Assembly (NCBI GenBank): GCA_003538975.1
Contig: DPQQ01000010.1
Location: 98,944-130,284 of the forward strand
From: Clostridiales bacterium
GTDB taxonomy: Bacteria > Bacillota > Clostridia > Christensenellales > Borkfalkiaceae
DNA: 31,341 nt
Direction: 5' to 3'
Below, piece by piece: positions 7,843-17,107 of the stretch. Under the pieces are notes generated by a model, which saw nothing but the letters and a program-made list of their open reading frames with translations, was not told where the DNA came from and did not search any database. The number at the start of each line of letters is the position of its first letter. Position 1 is the first letter of the stretch. The translations under genes were made by a program, and so were the position numbers.

Positions 7843-9114
7843 ATGGCAAAAAAAGGATTATTCGGTAAAATAGTAATAGGTTCCGAAAAGAGCGAGGATT
7901 ATGCGAGAAGCACTCTTCCGACCTCGAGAACGGAACTTTTCGGGGACGTGTTCAAGACGAACTTTTTAAAGCTCGTCGGAATCAATTTAATGACCTTCGT
8001 TACGTTTATTCCGATACTTCTGATTCTTCTTTTCAATTCGGGCGCACATACGACGGGAGGGGCGCTTCAGTCGTTCAATCAGCCTTTCGGAATAGGCTAT
8101 CCCGCCATTCCCGCTCTTAAAGGAATTGCCGAAAACGTGGTTTTATCCGCAGACGCGACGACGCTTATATGGCTGCCATTTGCGATGATACTCGCGGGGC
8201 TCGGAATATCGGGTTCGTGTTACGTCATAAGAAACATGACCTGGGGCGAAGGCGTAATGGTCGTAAACGACTACTTCAGAGGAATAAAAAAGAATTATTT
8301 CGTCGTAACGGCTACTTCGATAATATACAGCATATTTTTGATCGGACTTATTCTTCTTAAAGATTACGCAAGACTTTTTATGGTCATACAGCCGGAAATA
8401 AAGTGGCTTTTTGTAATTTCCGAAGTTCTTTCGTACTTCTTTATGTTCTTTATCACGGTCATGGCGATTTATATGATATCCATGGGCGTTACCTACAAAC
8501 TTAAATACAGATATCTTATAAAAAACGCGTTTTTGTTTACGCTTGGCGCGTTCCCTTTGAATCTCGTAATAGCTCTTTTGTCGGCTGTTCCCGCGGTTAC
8601 GCTTTTTATAGGCAACATATTCACCGTTATTTTTTACGTTTTCGTGCTGTCTTTCGGTATATCTACGTTCATACTTTTATGGACGGTTTACACGCAGTGG
8701 ATATTCGACAGATACATTAACGTTCAGCTTTCCGAAAAGGACAGAAACCGCGGCATCTACAAAAAACCGGACGGTACGGACGAAGCCGAAAAGTACAAAC
8801 AGCAAAAAATCATCGCGACAAAACTTACTTCACGTCCTATCAAACCTATCGACGACGATATAGTGATAGACGAACTCCCGACGAACTTCACGAGAGCCGA
8901 TCTCGAAAAGCTTAACCGTCAGAAACAGGAAATGATAGAAGACGAAAAGCGTTACGAAGCGGAACATTACGAGGACGAACGCTACGCCAAGGCGAGAGAA
9001 GAGATTAAAAAGCAGGAAGAAGACCTTAAAGCCGAAACCAAAAAGTCCGAAGACTTAAAAGAAGAAGTCAAAAATGACCTTTTGGGCAAAAAAGCGAAAA
9101 AGAACAAAAAATAA
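7843..9114 (+). CDS. DUF624/YesL-like membrane protein with charged cytoplasmic tail
   Basis: A 423-residue membrane protein of unknown function. About six hydrophobic segments are visible in the first 300 residues. The segment reading CYVIRNMTWGEGVMVVNDYF followed by RGIKKNY resembles DUF624/YesL-type proteins of Clostridia, where this loop is conserved. The last 130 residues are soluble and extremely rich in Lys and Glu, probably coiled coil, ending KKAKKNKK. I start at the ATG at 7843 (GGAG 5 bases before); a TTG at 7759 in the same frame would add a basic stretch with two Cys and lacks a ribosome site. YesL-type proteins are often near sugar uptake genes, but none is adjacent here. Confidence 0.75.
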   Translation: MAKKGLFGKIVIGSEKSEDYARSTLPTSRTELFGDVFKTNFLKLVGINLMTFVTFIPILLILLFNSGAHTTGGALQSFNQPFGIGYPAIPALKGIAENVVLSADATTLIWLPFAMILAGLGISGSCYVIRNMTWGEGVMVVNDYFRGIKKNYFVVTATSIIYSIFLIGLILLKDYARLFMVIQPEIKWLFVISEVLSYFFMFFITVMAIYMISMGVTYKLKYRYLIKNAFLFTLGAFPLNLVIALLSAVPAVTLFIGNIFTVIFYVFVLSFGISTFILLWTVYTQWIFDRYINVQLSEKDRNRGIYKKPDGTDEAEKYKQQKIIATKLTSRPIKPIDDDIVIDELPTNFTRADLEKLNRQKQEMIEDEKRYEAEHYEDERYAKAREEIKKQEEDLKAETKKSEDLKEEVKNDLLGKKAKKNKK

Positions 9115-9135
9115 TCAAAAAAGCGGCGACCAGTT

Positions 9136-9837
9136 ATGAAAGCATACGAAGCCTTATGGGAAGAATACGATAAACTTACCGATTCTTCGGCAGATAAGAA
9201 AAGAATGAAAGAAGTGCTCGGCTCTCTTAAAAAAGCTCCGAAAAAGACCGGCGTCGACGTCGGCGCGGGAACGGGTATTTCCACAATCGCCATAAAGGAA
9301 GCCGGCTACGACGTTTCGGGTACCGACGTTTCGGCAAAAATGCTGAGCGTCGCTTACTTTACTTCGGGCGGAGAAATACCTTTTTACAAGCAGAGTGCGG
9401 AAGGTCTTACGGGATTCAAAAATCTCGGGTTCGTAACCGCCGTAAACGACGTGGTCAATTATCTCACGCCAGAAAAGGCGACAAAATTTTTCGGAAAAGC
9501 GTACCGCTCGCTTGCAAACGGCGGGGTGCTTGTGTTCGACGTTTCGTCTCCTTATAAGTACGAAAACGTTCTCGATAAAAACGTTTTCTGCGACGCGAGC
9601 GAGGACGTGTCGTATATATGGTTCAACACCCTTAAGGACGGCAGAATGACGATGGACCTTACGTTTTTCAAACTCGCGGACGACGGCAGCTATATAAGGG
9701 AAGACGAAAGACACGTTCAGTACGTCTATCAGAAAGATTTTCTTGAAAACTCGCTCGAAGCGGCAGGGTTTAAGGTTGTTTCGGTAAAAGAGATCGAAAA
9801 CGGCGAAAGGTTTATTTTTACCGCCAAGAAGCCTTAG
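9136..9837 (+). CDS. Class I SAM-dependent methyltransferase
   Basis: Cytoplasmic methyltransferase of 233 residues with unknown substrate. Motif I VDVGAGTGIS is at about residues 37-46, an acidic motif II (GTDVSAKML) follows, then NDVVNYL, and a post-motif GGVLVFDVSSPYKY. This resembles the YqeM/UbiE-like small-molecule group; a later block of paired aromatic residues (HVQYVYQKDFL) is typical of that group. It follows the membrane protein by 21 bases, with a poor ribosome site, so translation may be coupled. Specificity cannot be assigned. Confidence 0.88.
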   Translation: MKAYEALWEEYDKLTDSSADKKRMKEVLGSLKKAPKKTGVDVGAGTGISTIAIKEAGYDVSGTDVSAKMLSVAYFTSGGEIPFYKQSAEGLTGFKNLGFVTAVNDVVNYLTPEKATKFFGKAYRSLANGGVLVFDVSSPYKYENVLDKNVFCDASEDVSYIWFNTLKDGRMTMDLTFFKLADDGSYIREDERHVQYVYQKDFLENSLEAAGFKVVSVKEIENGERFIFTAKKP

Positions 9838-9887
9838 GACTTATGTGAAAACAAAATAAAATTTTACAAAAACAGAAAAGATATATG

Positions 9888-9939
9888 ACGGAACTTCGGT
9901 TCTGTTTAAGTTTGAGAGAAGTCGAAACGGAAGCGTTTC
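9888..9939 (+). promoter_or_regulatory. Two tandem tetraloop hairpins in antiporter leader
   Basis: Hairpin 1: ACGGAAC-TTCG-GTTCTGT (9888-9905), 7 bp with a UUCG loop. Hairpin 2: GAAACG-GAAG-CGTTTC (9924-9939). The ribosome site GAGG follows at 9941-9944. An alternative pairing of AACAGAA (9871-9877) with TTCTGTT (9900-9906) excludes hairpin 1. This is a possible regulatory leader of the antiporter. Confidence 0.4.
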
Positions 9940-9952
9940 AGAGGAACAGATT

Positions 9953-11224
9953 ATGGCAAAATCGGTCATGGAGCTTATATTACAGCTCGCGGCAATATTA
10001 CTTTTATCCAAATTATTCGGACTTTTTATGAGAAAACTCGGTCTGCCCGAAGTAGTGGGCTCCGTTTTTGCGGGGCTTATTTTAGGCAATGCGATATGGG
10101 GATTGTTTTTACCGGAAACGAATTTTATTTTCCCGATAAAAGAATCCGACAATCTCGCGCTGTTTTCAAAAATCGGCGTGCTGCTCATATTGTTCAAAGC
10201 GGGGCTCGAAACGGATGTAAATCAGATAAAAAGTCTCGGAATAAAGGCTCTTTTAGTAGCTATGGGCGGAGTTTTGCTGCCTCTCGGTCTTGGTTTTTTG
10301 CTGGGACTTGCAATGCTCCCGAACGAAACCTGGCACGCGTGGCTCTTCATCGGTACGATAATGACGGCGACTTCCGTCGGAATCACGGTCGAAACGCTAA
10401 AATCGCTCGGTAAATATAATACGAAAATCGGTTCGATAATAACTTCCGCGGCGATTATAGACGACGTGCTCGGTATGATTGTTTTGACCGTGGTTATGAG
10501 TATCGAAGGAGGCGCGGAAGATCAGAACGCCGTACTAAAGCTTATCAATCCGCACGCGTATCCGATTATAACGATTTTGTGGATGTTCGTGTTCTTCATC
10601 GTGGCGATCGCCTTCGGATATCTTATCGTAAAATTCTTTAATCACATAAATAAGGTTAAACCCAACGTCCACAGAGTTCCCATCTACAGCCTTGTAATAT
10701 GTTTTTTATACGCATACGTTGCCGAAGAAGTTTTCGGCGTGGCGGATATAACGGGCGCGTATATCGGCGGCGCGATTTTATCGCTTTGTCACAACACCGC
10801 TATTTATGCCGATAAAAAGCTGGACGTCGGATCTTACACGTTTTTTACGCCGGTATTCTTTGCGTATATCGGCATACAGATTTCGTTTCAGTCGTTCACC
10901 GCAAACGTTATAATCATCTCCGTCCTTTTTGTAATCATTGCGATACTCGGTAAGATTGTCGGTTGCGGCGGCGTAGCTCTTCTTACGGGCGAAAACCTTA
11001 AAGATTCGACGAGAGTAGGCGTGGGAATGATCGCCCGCGGCGAAGTTGCTCTTGCCGTAACTACGACCGGAATTTCGGCAGGACTCATTGCGAACGAATA
11101 TATCTCGATGACGGTACTTTTGGTGCTTGTAAGCTCGATACTCGCGCCGATACTCTTAAAAGCTCTTTATAAAGGAGAAGAAGGTCATCCGCCTGTAGCC
11201 GAAGCGGAAGGTAATTACGAATAA
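9953..11224 (+). CDS. CPA2-family cation:proton antiporter
   Basis: Integral membrane exchanger of 423 residues, predicted to swap Na+ or K+ for H+. Hydrophobic segments fill the whole length (about 12-13). The N-terminal LGLPEVVGSVFAGLILGN block and the tandem aspartates in AAIIDDVLGMIVLT are CPA2 hallmarks (KefB/NapA-like); the DD pair suggests an electrogenic type. There is no C-terminal RCK/TrkA-N domain, so it is a stand-alone antiporter rather than a full Kef system. GAGGAA precedes the ATG. It lies between a methyltransferase and hslO. Ion preference cannot be read from sequence. Confidence 0.92.
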   Translation: MAKSVMELILQLAAILLLSKLFGLFMRKLGLPEVVGSVFAGLILGNAIWGLFLPETNFIFPIKESDNLALFSKIGVLLILFKAGLETDVNQIKSLGIKALLVAMGGVLLPLGLGFLLGLAMLPNETWHAWLFIGTIMTATSVGITVETLKSLGKYNTKIGSIITSAAIIDDVLGMIVLTVVMSIEGGAEDQNAVLKLINPHAYPIITILWMFVFFIVAIAFGYLIVKFFNHINKVKPNVHRVPIYSLVICFLYAYVAEEVFGVADITGAYIGGAILSLCHNTAIYADKKLDVGSYTFFTPVFFAYIGIQISFQSFTANVIIISVLFVIIAILGKIVGCGGVALLTGENLKDSTRVGVGMIARGEVALAVTTTGISAGLIANEYISMTVLLVLVSSILAPILLKALYKGEEGHPPVAEAEGNYE

Positions 11225-11293
11225 TATAAAAGCGGCGGCAAACGCCGTAGTAAAAAGAACGGTTTCCGGAATATAAACAGAACACGGTAAAAT

Positions 11294-12199
11294 ATGGACA
11301 GACTTTTAAAAACGCTCGTATACGACGGGCAGATATCGTTAACTTTGATCGACTCGACCGACATGGTTAACGAAGCTATAAAAATTCATAAATTATCCCC
11401 GCTTTCGGCGGCGGCACTCGGCAGAACGATGACCGTTTCTACCTTTATGGCGTCGACGTTAAAAAGCGAAGGCGATAAACTTTACGTAACGGTAAAAGGC
11501 GACGGCGTGGGCGGCTCGATAGTCGTTTGCGGCAACGCCGAACTCGAAATGAGAGGCTATATCGAAAACCCGAACGCCGAACTCCCGTTAAAGAGCAACG
11601 GACATCTCGACGTCGGCGGATGCGTAGGCAAGAACGGCAAGATAACCATAGTAAAAAGCATGGGACTCAAAGAACCTTATTCGGGGACGGCGAATCTCGT
11701 TACCGGCGAAATAGCGGAAGATTTTACTTCCTATTACGCGCTTTCGGAGCAAACTCCGACGGCGATCTCGCTCGGGGTAAAAATAGGAACTGACGGAACG
11801 TGCACGGCAGCCGGCGGCGTTATAATGCAGGCTCTCCCGGGGGCGACGGACGAATCTCTGTTCATGGCGGAAGACACTATTTTAAGAATGGAAAATCTTT
11901 CTTCGATAATAGAAGAAAAGGGACTCGACGGACTTTCGGAATACTTTTTCGGGAAACTCGAATTTACGGAATCTCATCCCGAATATAAATGTCTTTGTTC
12001 GAGAGAATATATAGAGGGGCTTCTGATTTCGATGGGTAAGGACGAACTTTACTCGATTATAGCGGAACGCGGCAAGATAGAAGTTAATTGCCAATTCTGC
12101 GAAAAGACGTATACGTTTTATAAAGAAGACGTAGACAAAATTTTAGAAGCCGCAGGTCTGATAAAAAAAGACGGAGATAAAGAAACGGACGCAAAATAA
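11294..12199 (+). CDS. hslO: Redox-regulated chaperone Hsp33
   Basis: Cytoplasmic holdase activated by oxidation. In the reduced state four Cys bind zinc, and oxidative unfolding exposes the client site. The 301-residue protein has the Hsp33 start (LVYDGQISLTLIDSTDMV), DVGGCVGKNG, TSYYALSEQTPTAISLGV, and the C-terminal redox switch CLC (233, 235) and CQFC (266, 269), all intact. The ribosome site (ACGG, 6 bases away) is weak, like that of dnaJ. It may be co-transcribed with the antiporter 69 bases upstream. An additional CGGCG-CGCCG hairpin lies in that gap. Confidence 0.96.
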   Translation: MDRLLKTLVYDGQISLTLIDSTDMVNEAIKIHKLSPLSAAALGRTMTVSTFMASTLKSEGDKLYVTVKGDGVGGSIVVCGNAELEMRGYIENPNAELPLKSNGHLDVGGCVGKNGKITIVKSMGLKEPYSGTANLVTGEIAEDFTSYYALSEQTPTAISLGVKIGTDGTCTAAGGVIMQALPGATDESLFMAEDTILRMENLSSIIEEKGLDGLSEYFFGKLEFTESHPEYKCLCSREYIEGLLISMGKDELYSIIAERGKIEVNCQFCEKTYTFYKEDVDKILEAAGLIKKDGDKETDAK

Positions 12200-12286
12200 G
12201 CAACCTGTTTCAACGAAACTATACCGCGCCGCAACATTATACGGCGTAAAAAGCGGCAATGCAAAATAAAAACAACGGAGAAGGAA

Positions 12287-13993
12287 ATGGCGGAAATGCT
12301 TAAATTCGGAACCGATTTGTCTTTTTACGAAAGATTGGAGGACAAAAAGGACGCCGAAGATCTGGCGGGCAGAATAGAAGTCTATCAGACCGCGCGAAAA
12401 AACATAGGCGACAAGGAAAAGGAAGTGTATCTTCGCCTTGCCGATCTTTATAAATGCGCCGAACTCTTCGATACGTCGGTAAAATATCTTTATAAGTATC
12501 TCGACAGAGCTTCGAATAAGGAAGAAACGGTTACCGCGTATACCCTTTTAGGCAACGGATATTACTATCTCGGCAACGACAAGGTTTCGAATTACTATTT
12601 CAACAAAGCGTTCGTTCTGGGCGGCGCGCTCGATCCCGATCTCATAGACGACAGCGTGCTGGAATTTTTCACCAAAAACAAAGATAAGGCTGCCGATTAT
12701 AAAATAGTTTATCCGCCCGAAGACGTGGATTACAACGACCTTTTAGACGAAGCGAAGGACCTTTTTATAGCGGGCAACCTTAAAGAAAGTTTCGCTCTTT
12801 ACGAACAGGTTCCCGAAAAGTCCCCGTTTTATGCCGAAGCACGTTCCGAAATGGCTGTGGCGGAATTTTTGCACGGCGACGCGGAAAAGGGCATAAATCT
12901 CGCGAGAGAAGCTTATCGCGCCGATCCCGAAAACGTTTTTGCGGCGTGCAATCTGTCGAGTATGTTTTATTCCAAGGGCGATTACGTCAACGCGCGCAAG
13001 TATTACGACAAGGCGATGGCGATAGAATCGGATAATCTGGAAGACATATTCAAAAAAGCCATGGCTTCGTGCGAAGAAAAGGAACATAAAAAGGCGCTTG
13101 AGCTTTTAGCGATTTTATTGGACGACAAACCGTACGACACGCATTATACGTTTTTGTCCGGCATGGCGTACCTTAACTTAGGAAATCTAACGGCGGCGAG
13201 AGAATATTTCCATGCGGCGTACGCGCTTAAACCGTTCGACGCGGTCTATAAGTATTACGTTAAACTTACCGACGAAAAGATAGAATTGAATCTCGACGGC
13301 AAACCTAACGATTATCCGTATTTTACGCAGCTTCCCGAAAAAGAAACGGATAAGCGTGTAAAGCTCGTATCCAAGTTAGCCGAAAAGACTCCGCGCGAAC
13401 TTAACTTAAAACTCAAAGATCCCGAAGTATCGGACGCAATTTTATGGGCGTTTTCGGCAGGAGATTCCGAGGTGCAGAAGACTTCCGTCTATATTCTTGC
13501 GGCGGCCGGCGGCAAGTATAACAAGGTCATAAAGGATCTGCTTATCGAAGTCGGCGTTTCGGACTATATAAAAAGGATAATTTTAACCGTTCTCGTAATA
13601 AACGGAGTCGGCGGCAAGGTCGGACTGGTTATAGGCAATATTTATCAGAAGATTAAAATACCCGCTCTTTCCGAAGAGTTTCCGGACGAATTTTTATACG
13701 CTTACGCGGGTTGCGTTTCGGTACTCGCTCCCGTCGGAATCGACGACTTTTCGAAACTCGTAAAGGCGGCTTCAAATGTGTACGAAGCGGTAAAAACAAG
13801 TAAAGAACGCGTCGACGGAGCTATGCTTTCCGCTCTTATGTGCTGTAAGTCGGGTTACCCGATAGTGTCGGGAACTAACGAAACGGCAAAACTCTTCAGA
13901 GTGAAAAAGGATCGGCTCGAAAAGTTTCTCTGCGAATTTTTTAACGGCGATAATAAGAGCGGCTTTTCAGAACCCGGAACGACGGATAAATAA
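12287..13993 (+). CDS. TPR-repeat protein
   Basis: A cytoplasmic scaffold-like protein of 568 residues with no signal peptide or membrane segment. TPR-type helix pairs are visible at about 60-110 and at 195-330; examples are NLSSMFYSKGDYVNARKYYD and SGMAYLNLGNLTAAREYFHA, with the usual Gly/Ala and Tyr positions. The C-terminal half (about 350-550) is helical, possibly HEAT-like, with no catalytic motif I recognise. A good GGAGAAGG site precedes the ATG. The next gene is a HEAT-like protein 40 bases away, so the two could act together. Function unknown. Confidence 0.8.
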   Translation: MAEMLKFGTDLSFYERLEDKKDAEDLAGRIEVYQTARKNIGDKEKEVYLRLADLYKCAELFDTSVKYLYKYLDRASNKEETVTAYTLLGNGYYYLGNDKVSNYYFNKAFVLGGALDPDLIDDSVLEFFTKNKDKAADYKIVYPPEDVDYNDLLDEAKDLFIAGNLKESFALYEQVPEKSPFYAEARSEMAVAEFLHGDAEKGINLAREAYRADPENVFAACNLSSMFYSKGDYVNARKYYDKAMAIESDNLEDIFKKAMASCEEKEHKKALELLAILLDDKPYDTHYTFLSGMAYLNLGNLTAAREYFHAAYALKPFDAVYKYYVKLTDEKIELNLDGKPNDYPYFTQLPEKETDKRVKLVSKLAEKTPRELNLKLKDPEVSDAILWAFSAGDSEVQKTSVYILAAAGGKYNKVIKDLLIEVGVSDYIKRIILTVLVINGVGGKVGLVIGNIYQKIKIPALSEEFPDEFLYAYAGCVSVLAPVGIDDFSKLVKAASNVYEAVKTSKERVDGAMLSALMCCKSGYPIVSGTNETAKLFRVKKDRLEKFLCEFFNGDNKSGFSEPGTTDK

Positions 13994-14033
13994 GACAAAA
14001 ATTCATAGATGAAATTCATAAAAAGGTTATAAC

Positions 14034-14870
14034 ATGATAAAAATAATAGATACCGACGCGTATTTCGCAAAATTCGCGCCCGAATACATCAAAACCCACA
14101 TGAAGGGTTTATCTCCTAAACAGATTGAAGAAAGAATAGACGAATTGTACAAAGCCTTCGGGGAAGAAAAGCTTGAAGAATTCGGTGGCAAAAGCATAAA
14201 GGACTACTATATGTCGCACGCCGCGGACGAACTCGTAAACGCTCTTAAAGAGCATCTTAAAAAGGACGTTGAACCGTCTTCGTACCTTTGCGAAGCGATA
14301 GCGGCAAAACAGGGCGGAGAAGAAGAGCTTGTAAAAATGCTTTCGGACGGCGACGACGAAGCCGTTCTGTACGCCATGAATTTATTAAACGATAAAAATT
14401 ATACGGGAGCTCTGGATACGTACCTTAATTTTATTTTATCGGACTATACGGAAGCCGTTACCGAACTCGCTACCGAAATTTTATCCAAAAACGCCGACAA
14501 AGTTTCCGCCGCTGTTCTGGAAGCTTTGCCTGAAGCCCCCGAAGATAAAAAAGCCAATCTTGCCGAAATTTTATCATTTGCTGAAAACGCCGATAAAATT
14601 TACGAAGCCTTGGTTGCGGAATTTTTATCTCATCCGGGAGAAATTCCTTTTTATTCCAATCTTTTATCCCGCTACGGCGACGACAGAGCGATAGAAGTCT
14701 TAACCGAAAAAATCGAAAGTCCGAAAATAAATTACGGCGATTTTCAGGAACTCAGATGCGCTATCGAGGCTCTGGGCGGCGAGTATAACAAAAAAAGAGA
14801 CTTTACTTCCGATAAAGTTTATCAGGCGGTTCAGAAGGAAAAGGAAGAGCGAGCAAAACGTTTCGAATAA
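14034..14870 (+). CDS. HEAT-like helical repeat protein
   Basis: I do not recognise this 278-residue protein as a named family. It has no cysteine-rich or catalytic motif, no signal peptide and no membrane segment. From about residue 60 to 250 it shows repeating helix pairs of 30-35 residues with Ala/Leu packing (ELVKMLSDGDDEAVLYAMNL, TELATEILSKNADKVSAAVL), as in HEAT-like armadillo folds. It begins 40 bases after the TPR gene and has GGTT rather than a good ribosome site. Pairing with the upstream TPR protein suggests a two-protein scaffold. Confidence 0.72.
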   Translation: MIKIIDTDAYFAKFAPEYIKTHMKGLSPKQIEERIDELYKAFGEEKLEEFGGKSIKDYYMSHAADELVNALKEHLKKDVEPSSYLCEAIAAKQGGEEELVKMLSDGDDEAVLYAMNLLNDKNYTGALDTYLNFILSDYTEAVTELATEILSKNADKVSAAVLEALPEAPEDKKANLAEILSFAENADKIYEALVAEFLSHPGEIPFYSNLLSRYGDDRAIEVLTEKIESPKINYGDFQELRCAIEALGGEYNKKRDFTSDKVYQAVQKEKEERAKRFE

Positions 14871-14929
14871 TTTTGATAGCGCGAATATTATTTTACTTTT
14901 CGGCAATAATGTTGTCGGGAGACGATTTT

Positions 14930-15073
14930 ATGAAAAAGAAAAGTAAAAACAAACCTAAAAAATTATCCGAAAAAGATTACGAAAATTATATAATGCAGCT
15001 TAAAGACGAACGTCCGACAAAGTGTATAGTCGGCGGCAAAACCACTCTTCAGAATGAACCCGACGACGGTTAA
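14930..15073 (+). CDS. Small basic protein of unknown function
   Basis: A 47-residue protein starting MKKKSKNKPKKLSEKDYENY, with one Cys and a C-terminal GGKTTLQNEPDDG. I start at the ATG at 14930 because GGGAG lies 8 bases before it; a longer frame from a TTG at 14873 has no ribosome site. It is the last gene of the plus-strand run and is followed by a terminator. It looks real because of the ribosome site and compact spacing, but has no function I can name. Confidence 0.6.
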   Translation: MKKKSKNKPKKLSEKDYENYIMQLKDERPTKCIVGGKTTLQNEPDDG

Positions 15074-15118
15074 AACGATTCTTAAAGCAATTTTGCCGTA
15101 AAAAATAGCAGTAATCTT

Positions 15119-15148
15119 AAAAGGCCGTTTTGAATAACGGTCTTTTTT
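15119..15148 (+). terminator. Intrinsic terminator closing the 7843-15073 gene run
   Basis: AAAAGGCCGTT pairs with AACGGTCTTTT (11 bp with one G-U pair, loop TTGAAT) and a T-run follows. Confidence 0.85.
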
Positions 15149-15193
15149 ATGCGTTTTGTTTCTTATATATGTATAGCCGATTTTAATTCGGCT

Positions 15194-15222
15194 TTGACAA
15201 ATAAAGCACGCTATGATAGAAT
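15194..15222 (+). promoter_or_regulatory. Near-consensus promoter for ABC exporter operon
   Basis: TTGACA (15194-15199) and TAGAAT (15217-15222) with a 17-base spacer, just upstream of the ABC ATPase. The predicted start is near 15229. No classic ribosome site precedes the ATG at 15256. Confidence 0.85.
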
Positions 15223-15255
15223 ATAAATAAGAAACAAAAAGGCGTAAAACAAATA

Positions 15256-16182
15256 ATGAACGAAGTAATCGAAATTAAGAACCTGTATAAAAAATTCGGC
15301 GATCTCGTTGCGGTGAATAACCTTGGCTTCAAGGTGAAACGCGGCGAACTTTTCGCATTTTTAGGAGTGAACGGCGCGGGCAAATCGACCACGATAAACA
15401 TTATGTGCGGTCAGCTTAAAAAGGACGGCGGCTCGGTAAAGATATGCGGAACCGATCTCGACGAAAACGAAACCGCGGTTAAAAAAAGTCTCGGCGTAGT
15501 GTTCCAGAATTCCGTTCTCGACAAAGACCTTACGGTTAAAGACAATCTCGAATCGCGCGCCGCGCTTTACGGAATATTCGGAGAAAAGTTCAAAAAACGA
15601 CTCGATGAGCTTTCTGCTCTTCTCGATTTTAAGGACCTTTTACCGAGAACGCTCGGCAAACTTTCGGGCGGACAGAGAAGAAGAATAGACGTTGCCCGCG
15701 CGCTTTTGCATAAGCCGGAAATTTTGATTCTCGACGAACCGACGACCGGGCTCGATCCTAAGACGCGCAGCCTTTTATGGCAGGTTATCGAAAATTTGCG
15801 TAAAACCGAAAACATGACGGTGTTTTTAACCACGCATTATATGGAAGAAGCCGCCGACGCCGATTACGTAGTTATACTCGATAAGGGCAGCATCGTTGCC
15901 GAAGGCACTCCGATAGATCTCAAAAACAAGTATACGGGCGACTATATAACGCTTTATAATACGGATGAAGCCGCCGTGAAAAAACTCGGAAAGCCTTATG
16001 AAAGTGTTGCCGGGGCGTACAGGATTTCGGTCAAAGATACCGAAGAAGCGACTTCTCTGATAATAAAGTATCCCGAAGTTTTTATGGATTACGAAATAAT
16101 AAAAGGCAAAATGGACGACGTATTTCTGGCGGTAACGGGCAAAAAGCTCGCCGCGGCGTCCGATACGGAGAACAATAAATGA
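15256..16182 (+). CDS. ABC-2 exporter ATP-binding protein (DrrA-like)
   Basis: ATPase of an ABC-2 type exporter, 308 residues. Walker A GVNGAGKST is at 37-45, the Q-loop at Gln 84, signature LSGGQ at 136-140, Walker B ILILDE at 156-161, D-loop GLDP, and H-loop His 194. The C-terminal extension (about 220-308, including GKMDDVFLAVTGKK) is the type seen in DrrA-like drug or antibiotic exporters. The stop overlaps the permease start by 4 bases (ATGA), so translation is coupled. Substrate unknown; related systems export drugs, lipids or cell-wall precursors. Confidence 0.95.
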   Translation: MNEVIEIKNLYKKFGDLVAVNNLGFKVKRGELFAFLGVNGAGKSTTINIMCGQLKKDGGSVKICGTDLDENETAVKKSLGVVFQNSVLDKDLTVKDNLESRAALYGIFGEKFKKRLDELSALLDFKDLLPRTLGKLSGGQRRRIDVARALLHKPEILILDEPTTGLDPKTRSLLWQVIENLRKTENMTVFLTTHYMEEAADADYVVILDKGSIVAEGTPIDLKNKYTGDYITLYNTDEAAVKKLGKPYESVAGAYRISVKDTEEATSLIIKYPEVFMDYEIIKGKMDDVFLAVTGKKLAAASDTENNK

Positions 16183-17090
16183 AAACTTTACTTAACCTTT
16201 GCAAACGCAACATAAAAATGTATTTTAAGGATAAGGGAATGTTTTTCAGTTCGCTTATCACGCCGATTATTCTTCTTGTTCTGTACGTTACATTTCTGAA
16301 GAACGTTTACGACGACGCTTTCCGTTCTTCGCTCGAAAAGGCTGGGGCGGCGGGTATGGTTTCCGAGTCCGTGATAAACGCCGCGGTAGGCGGTCAGCTC
16401 GTATCGTCGCTTCTTGCGGTGAGCTGCGTTACGGTGGCTTTCTGCTCGAATCTTCTGATGATAAGGGATAAGACGAGCGGCGCGCTTAAAGATCTGACGA
16501 TCGCTCCGATAAAACCGAGAACTTTAAGCGTAAGCTATTTTTTGTCCACTCTCGCGTCCACGCTTATAATAAGCGTTTCGGCAATGGCGGTATGTCTCGT
16601 GTATCTCGCCATAGTAGGCTGGCATATGAACTTTTCGGACGTTCTTACGCTTCTTCTTAACGTTATTTTGCTTACGGCTTTCGGAACGGCTCTCTCTTCG
16701 TGCGTAAACTTCTTTCTGACGACCGACGGGCAGGCTTCCGCAGTCGGAACGATAGTGAGCGCGGGGTACGGCTTCATATGCGGCGCGTATATGCCGATAG
16801 CGAGCTTCGGTAAGGGACTGCAGAACATTCTTGCATTCTTTCCCGGAACTTACGGCACGAGCCTTTTAAGGAAAAGCGTTCTTCGCGGAGCGTTTGAACA
16901 AATGAGTAAATTAGGCTTTCCGTCCGAAGCCATTGCCGGAATAAAAGACGGAATAGACTGTAATATTTACTTTTTCGGGCATAACGTTGATACCGTGGTA
17001 ATGTACGTTATTTTAATCGCCTCGATAATTCTGCTTGTCGGAATTTACGTTTTAATGAACGTTTTATCCGCTAAAAAAAGACAAAAATAA
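16179..17090 (+). CDS. ABC-2 type permease
   Basis: Membrane partner of the ATPase just upstream, 303 residues with about six hydrophobic segments. It has the ABC-2 pattern: an amphipathic start (LCKRNIKMYFKDKGMFFSSL), an extracytoplasmic loop after the first membrane helix (about 45-80), and a core with four to five helices at 90-240. The last helix ends near the C-terminus, followed by a basic tail. The 4-base overlap supports a two-gene exporter. A terminator follows at 17108-17149. Confidence 0.92.
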   Translation: MKTLLNLCKRNIKMYFKDKGMFFSSLITPIILLVLYVTFLKNVYDDAFRSSLEKAGAAGMVSESVINAAVGGQLVSSLLAVSCVTVAFCSNLLMIRDKTSGALKDLTIAPIKPRTLSVSYFLSTLASTLIISVSAMAVCLVYLAIVGWHMNFSDVLTLLLNVILLTAFGTALSSCVNFFLTTDGQASAVGTIVSAGYGFICGAYMPIASFGKGLQNILAFFPGTYGTSLLRKSVLRGAFEQMSKLGFPSEAIAGIKDGIDCNIYFFGHNVDTVVMYVILIASIILLVGIYVLMNVLSAKKRQK

Positions 17091-17107
17091 AAAGTATTAA
17101 AAGATAT

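Noticed and set aside
9154..9714. Minus-strand frame of 186 residues opposite the methyltransferase
   Set aside because: The sense strand holds clear SAM-binding motifs; the antisense sequence has no family features.
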